Positions 1 to 6,701 of a stretch of DNA of 9,509 nucleotides are shown here, one piece after another (positions within the stretch are counted from its first letter, which is position 1; every line of letters begins with the position of its first letter). The position numbers were made by a program, and so were the translations under genes. The notes under the pieces are model-generated. The model worked only from the letters and a program-made list of their open reading frames with translations, was not told the origin of the DNA and ran no database searches. The stretch is taken from contig JAMPYD010000048.1 in NCBI GenBank assembly GCA_023700845.1, positions 1 to 9,509 on the forward strand. Direction: 5' to 3'. This stretch comes from Elusimicrobiota bacterium. GTDB lineage: Bacteria; Elusimicrobiota; Elusimicrobia; UBA1565; UBA9628.

Positions 1-20
1 CTGAGGCCCGCGGACCCGCG

Positions 21-959
21 TCACCAGATGTGCGCGGAGACCTGCTCGACGAGGACCTCCCGGTCGGCGGGGACGCCGACGCGGTGGGTGTGGGTTCCGT
101 CCGCCCAATCCACGCGGACGACGTCGGCCTCGCTTTTTCCGCCGAGGCCGAAGCGGACGGGCTTCGCGCCGGCGCGCCGCCGCAGGATCAGCCGCCCGGC
201 CTGAACCGTCACCACGGCCCGCGCGCCCCTCTCGAGCCCGACGGCCCGGACCGCCAGCCAGCGGCCTCCGCCGCCGGCCGGGCCGCTGACCGGGGGATCC
301 AGCGGCGATTCGTAGGCGCAGCGCTCCGCCTCGCGCGCCCGGCGCTTGCCGAGCCGCGCGAAGCGCTCCAGCAAAGCGGCCCCCTCCCGTCCGCGCCCGA
401 GCCGCTCCAGCATCCGGCCCAGGCGGACGAGCGCGGCGCCGTGATCCGGGCGAAGCTCCAGGACCCGGCGCAATTCGGCCTGCGCCGAATCCTCGCGCCC
501 CGCCTGGGCGTGGGCCTCCGCGAGCCGCAGCGGGATCGCGGGCTCGCGCGGGTCGAGCCGCCCGGCCCGCGTCAGCCGGGCGACCGCGTCGTCGCCGCGC
601 TCCAGGCCCAGCAGGCATTTCCCCAGCAAATAGAGAACCCGCGGGCTGTCGGGCATCAGGACGGCGGCCCGCTCCAGGTGAGGGAGCGCCTCCTCGTATT
701 TCCGCTGGGACAGGCGCATCATCCCCAGGTTGACGACCGCCATGGCCGGCGCCGGCCTCGCCTCGAGCAGACGGTCGAATTCGCGCGCCGCGGTCTCGTA
801 CATCCCGCTTCCCCAATGGGCGACGGCCTTGTGATGGAGGCTGAGCTGCTCCTCGGAGAGGAGGTCCCAGGCCTGCGCCGGGGCGTCCGCGCCGGCTCCG
901 CGCGCCGAGGCGGACAGGAGCAGCAGCGCCGCCGCCAGCGCGAAGCGCCCGCGGGCCAC
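21..959 (-). CDS. Exported TPR protein with shortened ASPIC/UnbV-like C-terminal domain, no propeller
   Basis: This is a 312-residue protein. The start is taken as GTG 959 because a GGGAGGA Shine-Dalgarno lies 9 bases upstream and it gives a signal peptide (MARGRFALAAALLLLSASAR). The same frame is open further upstream only as a shadow of the preceding gene. About five TPRs cover residues 40-205, with typical units at 73-103 and 106-137 (KYEEALPHLERAAVLMPDSP). A Pro/Gly-rich linker (218-232) leads to residues 233-306: RWLAVRAVG, then FGLGGKSEADVVRVDWADGT, then REVLVEQ. These align by eye with the start, middle and end of the ASPIC/UnbV domains in the three upstream proteins. The SNRDGIGA-like turn is altered to LERGARA and the GG-x-QNS segment is missing. 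No DxDxDG loops are present. It is probably an extracytoplasmic adaptor for the propeller proteins. The TPR call is firm; the ASPIC relationship is likely but degenerate. It is the last gene visible, with 20 bases remaining beyond its stop. Confidence 0.87.
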   Translation of the reverse strand: MARGRFALAAALLLLSASARGAGADAPAQAWDLLSEEQLSLHHKAVAHWGSGMYETAAREFDRLLEARPAPAMAVVNLGMMRLSQRKYEEALPHLERAAVLMPDSPRVLYLLGKCLLGLERGDDAVARLTRAGRLDPREPAIPLRLAEAHAQAGREDSAQAELRRVLELRPDHGAALVRLGRMLERLGRGREGAALLERFARLGKRRAREAERCAYESPLDPPVSGPAGGGGRWLAVRAVGLERGARAVVTVQAGRLILRRRAGAKPVRFGLGGKSEADVVRVDWADGTHTHRVGVPADREVLVEQVSAHIW

Positions 960-961
960 GG

Positions 962-3724
962 CTACTGTTCCTCCCGGATCACGAGGATGCGGTCCGCGGC
1001 GACGTTCTCCAGCCGCCGGCGCAGGCCGCTCGGCCAGGCGACCTCGATGGAGTCCGCGCGCGGGCTCTCCCCCAGGCCGAAGCGCGCCTCGCGCAGGAGG
1101 CTGTTCTGGAAGCCGCCGCCCTGGGCGCCCATCTCGGCCGTCTGCGTCAGCGCGCCCGCCCGGACGACGATCCTCGCGCCGATCCCGTCGCGGTTCGAGC
1201 GCGTGCCCTCGAGGCGCACCGCCAGCCAGTGATGCGCGCGCGTGCAGTTTCCGGCGAACAGGCGGATCGGCGCGAAGCCGGTCACGACGACGTCCAGGCA
1301 CCCGTCCCCGTCGAGGTCGGCGTAGGCGCTCGTCCGGGACTCGCCGGCGAAGTCGAGGCCGCTCGCCTCGGAGGCGTCGCGGAAGCGCCCCGCGGCCGGG
1401 TCGTAGCGCCAGAAGACCATGGTCTCGTCCGAGTAGGCGAACTGGTTGGACCACCAGCCGTTGACCTGGAAGATGTCCTGCCACCCGCGGTTGTCGGCGT
1501 CGAAGAAGAAGCCGTTCCAGCCCCAGCCGGTGCGGACGTCGTCCACCCGCTCGGGGTAGACGTCCGCGAACGTCCCGTCTCCGGAATTGCGGAACAGGCG
1601 GTCGCGCTGATGATAGCGCGACCCGCCCGAAACGTAGCCGGGATACGGCAGGCGGAACGCGCGGGCCGCCTCCGGGAACAGATAGCGCGCCGACGGCCGG
1701 TCGCTTCCCGGATAGGTCACGAACAGGTCGAGATGCCCGTCGTGGTCGAAGTCGGCGGCGGAGACGCCCATGCCGTTGCCCAGGCTGTCCACGCCGGCCG
1801 CGCGCGAGACGTCGCGGAAGGTCCCGTCGCGCTGGTTCCGGTAAAGGCGGTTGATCCCGAAATCGTTGAGCACGTCCAGGTCCGGCCAGCCGTCGCCGTC
1901 GTAGTCGAAGCTCACGGCGGCCAGGCCCCAGCCCGCGTCGCCCAGGCCGGCGCGCGTGGAGACGTCGACGAAGCGGGAGCCGAGGCCCCGGTAGAGGCGG
2001 TCGGGAGAGCCCGTCCGCAGCTCCCCGATGTCCTCCACCTGCCGGCGGTAGTCCTGCGCCTCGGCCAGGAACAGGTCCAGGCGCCCGTCCCGGTCGTAGT
2101 CGAGCCAGACGGCGGAGGTGGTGTTCCTCGCCCCGGCGGGAAGCCCCGCCTCGCGCGTCGCGTCGACGAAGCGTCCCCGGTCGTTCCGAAAAAGTCTGTC
2201 CCTCTTCTTCTTGTCGTGCATGACCAGCAGATCCGGCCGGCCGTCGCCGTCGTAATCCGCGGAGCTGGCGCCGTTGTGGCAGCTGACGCCGGACAGCCCC
2301 GCCGTGGAGGTGACGTTCTCGAAGCGGAAGGCGCCGAGGTTGCGGTACAGCTGCGCCTGCTCGAAATCGCAGAAGAAGAGGTCGGGAAGGCCGTCGGCGT
2401 CGAAATCCAGGACCGAGAGCCCTCCCGGCATCTCGCCGGGCGCCTCCCAGGAATGGCGCGGCGCCTCCGGGGAGGGCGAGGAGAGCCCGGAGAGGCTCGC
2501 GGGCACCGGCCGGAACCAGAGCGCCGCGGCCGCCGCGCTCGACGCGGGAGCCGCCTCGAACGCGCCGTCCCACACCGCCGCGGCCTCGCGCAGATCCTCG
2601 GGCCCGATCGCCGCGGCCTTCCTCGCGGCGGCGGCCGCCGCCGCCCGGCGCAAGGTCGCGTCCGCCATCACCGCGGCCATCTCCGCGAGCTCCTCGGCGG
2701 CGTAGGGCGACAGCGCGGCGAGGTCGCCGGCGGGCGCGCGCTCCATCGCCGCGGCGACGAACTCCCAGGGCTCCGACGCCTCCCGCACCAGCGCCCGCGT
2801 CTCGCGCGGGACCGCCAGCGGCTCGCGCCCTTGGGGGAAGAACAGCGCGCCGCCTCCCTCCGCGTCTCTCGACGACGGGAAGGTGCGCGACAGCGCGTCG
2901 GCCATGGTGCCGGCGGAGATCCACGGCTGATGAGGGCCCATGCGGCTCTGCGCCTTCCGCCACAGCCGCTCCATGTGCCGCGCGAGGAAGGCCGTCAGGA
3001 ACTTCTCCGCCTCCCCGGGCTCGAGCGGCGTCCCCGTCCAGCCCCGCCACGCCCGCTCCCCGCCCTTGCCTCTCGCCTCGAGCTGCCACAGCGCGTATTC
3101 CAGGGACAGAACGGGGGCCGTGTTCCCCTTCATCCCGAGCGTCTCCTCGTCGTCCATCGTCGGAATGGAGAAGACGCCCTGATGCCGGAGGGTCTTGGAC
3201 GCCCGTTCCAGGCACGCGGTCCCGCCCGCGCCGCCGGAGGGCTCCGCCGCGCACAGCTCCCCCGCGAGACGGGTCAGGGCCAGATCGTAGATGGCGAGGC
3301 CGCGTCCCAGGAAATCGGCCTCGTCGCGCTCCGCCGTCAGCCCCAGCGCCGCGAGAAGGTCCGCGCCGTCGCGGCCCTTCCCGAAATAGGCGCGGACATC
3401 CGCCTCGGAGACCCGGAGCGCGCGCGCGTCGGACAGGACGAGATGATTCAGGCGCCGGGACCGGTCGAGGACCGGGGTATACTCGAACTCCGCCGCGAAC
3501 AGACGGTAGGCGATCGACGTCGCGCTCTCCTTGGAATCGGCGCGCCGCCGGAAACGTTCGATCCTCCGCGAGGACCGCGTCCACGCGTCGCGCAGCTCCG
3601 ACAGCGACCAGTCGTACTGGGCGGGGGTGCGGCCCAGCGCCGGCGGCAGGACGGCGGCTCCCGCCGGAACGGCGAGGAGGCAGGCCAGGCCGCACGGCCG
3701 CGCGAGCCTCCGCCAAAGGCGCAT
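962..3724 (-). CDS. Exported protein with unrecognised helical N-terminal half, FG-GAP propeller and ASPIC/UnbV domain
   Basis: This is a 920-residue protein starting at ATG 3724, with GAGG at 3735-3738 as a weakly spaced ribosome binding site. The N-terminus (MRLWRRLARPCGLACLLAVP) looks like a Sec signal, with cleavage near residues 23-24. Residues about 30-430 are mostly helical and match no family I recognise. They include a conserved-looking patch around MDDEETLGMKGNTAPVLSLE and an Ala-rich helix (about 345-395) resembling coiled coil. Seven propeller loops follow at D440, D490, D542, D607, D658, D742 and D803. Loop six is degenerate (R746 where the third Asp is expected). ASPIC/UnbV occupies about 831-918 (HHWLAVRLEGTRSNRDGIGA, RFGLGE, IEVAWPSGLRRR). 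The C-terminal half is CRTAC1-like with confidence; the N-terminal half remains of unknown function. It lies between the TPR-propeller gene (1 base away) and the small TPR-ASPIC gene (2 bases away), so it is probably part of the same extracytoplasmic assembly. Confidence 0.88.
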   Translation of the reverse strand: MRLWRRLARPCGLACLLAVPAGAAVLPPALGRTPAQYDWSLSELRDAWTRSSRRIERFRRRADSKESATSIAYRLFAAEFEYTPVLDRSRRLNHLVLSDARALRVSEADVRAYFGKGRDGADLLAALGLTAERDEADFLGRGLAIYDLALTRLAGELCAAEPSGGAGGTACLERASKTLRHQGVFSIPTMDDEETLGMKGNTAPVLSLEYALWQLEARGKGGERAWRGWTGTPLEPGEAEKFLTAFLARHMERLWRKAQSRMGPHQPWISAGTMADALSRTFPSSRDAEGGGALFFPQGREPLAVPRETRALVREASEPWEFVAAAMERAPAGDLAALSPYAAEELAEMAAVMADATLRRAAAAAAARKAAAIGPEDLREAAAVWDGAFEAAPASSAAAAALWFRPVPASLSGLSSPSPEAPRHSWEAPGEMPGGLSVLDFDADGLPDLFFCDFEQAQLYRNLGAFRFENVTSTAGLSGVSCHNGASSADYDGDGRPDLLVMHDKKKRDRLFRNDRGRFVDATREAGLPAGARNTTSAVWLDYDRDGRLDLFLAEAQDYRRQVEDIGELRTGSPDRLYRGLGSRFVDVSTRAGLGDAGWGLAAVSFDYDGDGWPDLDVLNDFGINRLYRNQRDGTFRDVSRAAGVDSLGNGMGVSAADFDHDGHLDLFVTYPGSDRPSARYLFPEAARAFRLPYPGYVSGGSRYHQRDRLFRNSGDGTFADVYPERVDDVRTGWGWNGFFFDADNRGWQDIFQVNGWWSNQFAYSDETMVFWRYDPAAGRFRDASEASGLDFAGESRTSAYADLDGDGCLDVVVTGFAPIRLFAGNCTRAHHWLAVRLEGTRSNRDGIGARIVVRAGALTQTAEMGAQGGGFQNSLLREARFGLGESPRADSIEVAWPSGLRRRLENVAADRILVIREEQ
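969..975 (-). promoter_or_regulatory. Ribosome binding site that fixes the GTG start of the TPR-ASPIC gene
   Basis: The minus strand reads GGGAGGA, ending 9 bases before GTG 959. It lies inside the last codons of the upstream gene. It is the best Shine-Dalgarno match seen in the window and supports GTG 959 as the start, giving a protein with an N-terminal signal sequence. Confidence 0.75.
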
Positions 3725-3725
3725 C

Positions 3726-6701
3726 CTAGGGGAACCTCAGCGCGACGCGCTTGCGCTCCAGGACCTTGAAGCCCGCCGCGCCCTCGGTGACGAGGAGGAA
3801 GCGTTCCATGGGCGGGGACGCGACGACCTGTTTTTTCCCGGTGGCGGGCCAGACGATCTCGACGGATTCGACGGCGTCGGCCGCGCCCAGGCCGATCTCG
3901 GCCTGAAAGGAGTTGGCCCCGAAAGAGCCTCCGCTCGTGACGGTGCGATGGATGCTGCGCCTCGTCCCGGAGGAAACGACGTCCACCTTGATGCGGGCGC
4001 CGACGGCGGCCCGGTTCGAGCGGGTTCCCGCCAGGATCAAGGTGATCCAGCGGCCCGCCGGTCCGGGGTTGATGAACAGCGCGTTGCGGGCGGCGTCGGC
4101 GTCGTAAACCCCGCCCATCTCCGCGTAGACGTCCTCGTCCCCGTCGTTGTCGATGTCGCCGAAGGCGATGCCGTGCCCCTTCTCCAGGAGCCCCATGCCC
4201 GTCGCGCCCGTGACCTCGCGGAAGGATTTTCCCTCCTCGCCGCGGAAGGCGAGGTTGGGGACCGTGGAGCGCAGGTCCGGGTTTCCGGTCCCGCCGTAGA
4301 AATCGAGCCAGCCGTCGGAATCCAGGTCGCCGAAGTTGCCGCCCATCGCCATGACGGAGCGGTCCAGCCCGCTTTTCGCCGCCATGTCCTCGAAAGTTCC
4401 GTCGCGGCGGTTGCGGTAGAGGCGCGGGTGGTTGCCGGCGTATTTCACGCCCAGCGCGTCGGCGGCCGCCGCCTCGGAGGACGGGGTCATGGGGAAGTCG
4501 AAGACGAACAGGTCCTCCCAGCCGTCGTTGTCGTAGTCCCAGAACCAGGCCGAGAAGCTCGCGAGCGGCCCCGCCACCCCCGCCTCGGCGGTCGCGTCCC
4601 GGAACCCCCACGGCCCGGCGCCCTTGGGACCGAGGTTGCGGAACAGCGCGTTCTCCTGATCCTTGAACGAGACGTACAGGTCGACGCGGCCGTCGTTGTC
4701 GTAATCGCCCCAGTTCGCGCCGACGACGAAGCCGTCGCGCAGCAGCCCCGCCTCCTCGGTGACGTCGACGAAGGTCCCGTCCCCCTTGTTGCGCATGAGA
4801 CGGGCGGGGCCCGTTTTCAGGTCGTCGTTGCCGAGGAACAGGTCGAGCGAGCCGTCGTTGTCGTAGTCGGCCCAGACCGCGACCTGCGAGGGGCGCAGGC
4901 CGCCCAGGCCGGCGCGCAAGGTCGCGTCCTCGAAAAGCCCCCCGCCCAGGTTTCGAAGCAAGGTGCAGCGCCCGTCGCTTCCGGCCTCGCCGTCGAGCTG
5001 GCGGGGGATGAAGACGTCGGGGCGGCCGTCGCCGTCGTAGTCGGCCTGGACGATGTGCAGCCCCCCGCCCACGCCCTTGAGGCCGCCCCGCTCGCTCCAG
5101 TCCTCGAACGTCCCGTCGCCCTTGTTGCGGTAGAAGCGCAGCTGCTCGTCGCCGCGGATCGACGAGGCCATGACGTCGAGGAACCCGTCCCCGTCGAAAT
5201 CCTCCATGATCGCCCCGCCGGCGTGCGACAAAGCGTCGAGGCCCAGGGCCGGGGCCGCGTCGACGAAGCGCTCGAGGCCCCGCGTCCCGAAGGACTCCGC
5301 GGGGATGAGCCAGCGCGCGGGCACCCCGCCCGGGTATCTCCCGGCCGCCATGTAGGCCAGGTTCAGAAGCCAGCGCGACTGCAGATCCGCGGGCCGGATC
5401 TCGAGCAAGGCCTCCAGGACGCGGATGGCCTCCTCGGCGTCCTTGGGCTCGGCCCGCAGGTCCTGGACTCCTCCCGGGAACACGCAGGACTCGCCGTGGC
5501 CGGGCCTGCGGCAGGACGGGGCGGAGCCGGTGCGCAGGTAGGCGCCGGCGAGCTCGCTGAGCGTCTCGAAGTAGAGGAACGAGTAGTCCGCGTTCGCCGA
5601 CAGGGCCCCGGCCAGCTCCTTGAGCTTCGCGATGCCCTCGCGCGTCCGGCCCCGGCGAAGCAGCGAGGTGGCCCGCACGAAGCGCTTGAGGATGTCGTCG
5701 TAGTCCGAGTCGTCGATCCCCCTCATCGCCGCGCCCGACGGGGGCTTCGGGTAGGCGACGCCCGCCTCGAGGCGGCGGCCGTAGGCGCGCGCGCCCGGAA
5801 CGGGCCGGAGCTTGGGGGCCTCGCCGGCGGCCGGGCCCGCGGCGCGCGCCTTGAGCGCGGCGAGGCCCGCCTTCACGGAGAGAGCCCGGGGCGAGTCCCC
5901 GGCCAGCCTCGCCGCGGCCTCGTAGTCGCTCATGGCGCCCGCGAGGTCTCCGGAGGACTCCCGGGCGACGGCGCGGCTTTGAAAGGCGTCGGGGCCGGAG
6001 GGGTTCTTCGCGATCGCCGCGGTGAACTCGGCGACGGCCGCCGTGGACTTGCCGGCGCGGAACAGGGAAAGCCCCCGCGCGTTGGCCTGCTGGCCGAGCT
6101 CGATCCTGTCGGCGATGAGCCTGGCCTCGGAGGAGAGGGCGGGCGTGCAGGCGCAGACGCCGTCGACCTTCGCCGCGGCGCCCGCGGAGAGGGCCTGGGC
6201 CCGGAGGAAATCCCGCCCCGCGCCCTCGGCGTCGCCGCCGCGCTCGCGCGCCAGGGCGCGGTGGAGGAACGCGTCGGGGAAGCGGGGATCGAGATCGAGC
6301 GCCTCGTCGAGCGCCTTGAGCGCCCCGCCCGCCTCGCCCTTCTCGAGGAGGCGGCAGGCGTCGGCGAGCCGCTCCTCCGCCAGGACCGTTCTCCGGAAGA
6401 AATCGGCGAATCGCGTCCGGTCGAGGTTCATCTCGACATGGCGCTTCCGGCAAGGCCGGGCCGCGTAGGAGTCGAAGTAGACGAGCAGGGCCGCCGCCTC
6501 CTTCGGGGCCAGGCGCTTGAGCGCGCTCTCCAGCTCCCCGCGCGGGGCCGGAGGGCGGGCGAGCGTCTCGACGAAGGCCGGCGCGTCGAAGGGCCGCGAC
6601 TCGGACAGGAACTCCCCCGTCGTCACGTAGGACGCGAGGCACGGCGCCGCCGGCAGGAGGACGAGCGCGGCGAGCACGGCCGGATATTTTTTTCCCGTCA
6701 C
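3726..6701 (-). CDS. Exported TPR + FG-GAP propeller + ASPIC/UnbV protein
   Basis: This is a 991-residue protein starting at GTG 6701. That start is preferred because a GAGGA Shine-Dalgarno precedes it, it overlaps the upstream stop as GTGA, and it yields a good signal peptide (TGKKYPAVLAALVLLPAAPC..., cleavage likely after A23). Residues about 108-171 and 198-265 are TPR-like helical repeats, with further TPR-like helices at about 340-470. Seven calcium loops follow at D501, D554, D612, D666, D722, D792 and D849, giving one propeller. ASPIC/UnbV spans about 884-975 (RWITLILAGTRSNRAAVGARI, GGSFGANSF, IGLG, EIVWPATGKK), followed by a short basic tail. Cysteines in the N-terminal half include a CAC pair (183-185) and C397/C406, possible disulfides; none forms a CxxCH haem site. 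A likely role is an extracytoplasmic scaffold, with TPRs for protein contacts and the propeller-ASPIC unit for an unknown ligand. It is followed after 1 base by the next propeller gene. Confidence 0.9.
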   Translation of the reverse strand: MTGKKYPAVLAALVLLPAAPCLASYVTTGEFLSESRPFDAPAFVETLARPPAPRGELESALKRLAPKEAAALLVYFDSYAARPCRKRHVEMNLDRTRFADFFRRTVLAEERLADACRLLEKGEAGGALKALDEALDLDPRFPDAFLHRALARERGGDAEGAGRDFLRAQALSAGAAAKVDGVCACTPALSSEARLIADRIELGQQANARGLSLFRAGKSTAAVAEFTAAIAKNPSGPDAFQSRAVARESSGDLAGAMSDYEAAARLAGDSPRALSVKAGLAALKARAAGPAAGEAPKLRPVPGARAYGRRLEAGVAYPKPPSGAAMRGIDDSDYDDILKRFVRATSLLRRGRTREGIAKLKELAGALSANADYSFLYFETLSELAGAYLRTGSAPSCRRPGHGESCVFPGGVQDLRAEPKDAEEAIRVLEALLEIRPADLQSRWLLNLAYMAAGRYPGGVPARWLIPAESFGTRGLERFVDAAPALGLDALSHAGGAIMEDFDGDGFLDVMASSIRGDEQLRFYRNKGDGTFEDWSERGGLKGVGGGLHIVQADYDGDGRPDVFIPRQLDGEAGSDGRCTLLRNLGGGLFEDATLRAGLGGLRPSQVAVWADYDNDGSLDLFLGNDDLKTGPARLMRNKGDGTFVDVTEEAGLLRDGFVVGANWGDYDNDGRVDLYVSFKDQENALFRNLGPKGAGPWGFRDATAEAGVAGPLASFSAWFWDYDNDGWEDLFVFDFPMTPSSEAAAADALGVKYAGNHPRLYRNRRDGTFEDMAAKSGLDRSVMAMGGNFGDLDSDGWLDFYGGTGNPDLRSTVPNLAFRGEEGKSFREVTGATGMGLLEKGHGIAFGDIDNDGDEDVYAEMGGVYDADAARNALFINPGPAGRWITLILAGTRSNRAAVGARIKVDVVSSGTRRSIHRTVTSGGSFGANSFQAEIGLGAADAVESVEIVWPATGKKQVVASPPMERFLLVTEGAAGFKVLERKRVALRFP
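6698..6701 (-). other. GTGA stop/start overlap between two propeller genes
   Basis: The minus strand reads GTGA: GTG (6701-6699) starts the TPR-propeller gene and TGA (6700-6698) ends the propeller lipoprotein gene. This arrangement is typical of translational coupling and suggests the two products are made together. Confidence 0.85.

Noticed and set aside
1..20. Possible terminator or next-gene start after the last gene
   Set aside because: Only 20 bases remain. No convincing hairpin followed by a T run and no start codon with a ribosome binding site can be identified.
6436..6452. Possible haem motif CRKRH in the TPR-propeller protein
   Set aside because: The spacing is C-x3-H with a single Cys, not CxxCH. 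No CxxCH occurs in any of the four genes downstream of the cytochrome.
6630..6701. Lipoprotein signal in the TPR-propeller protein (Cys21)
   Set aside because: The residues before C21 are A-A-P; proline at -1 does not fit a lipobox. Ordinary signal peptidase I cleavage after A23 is more likely.
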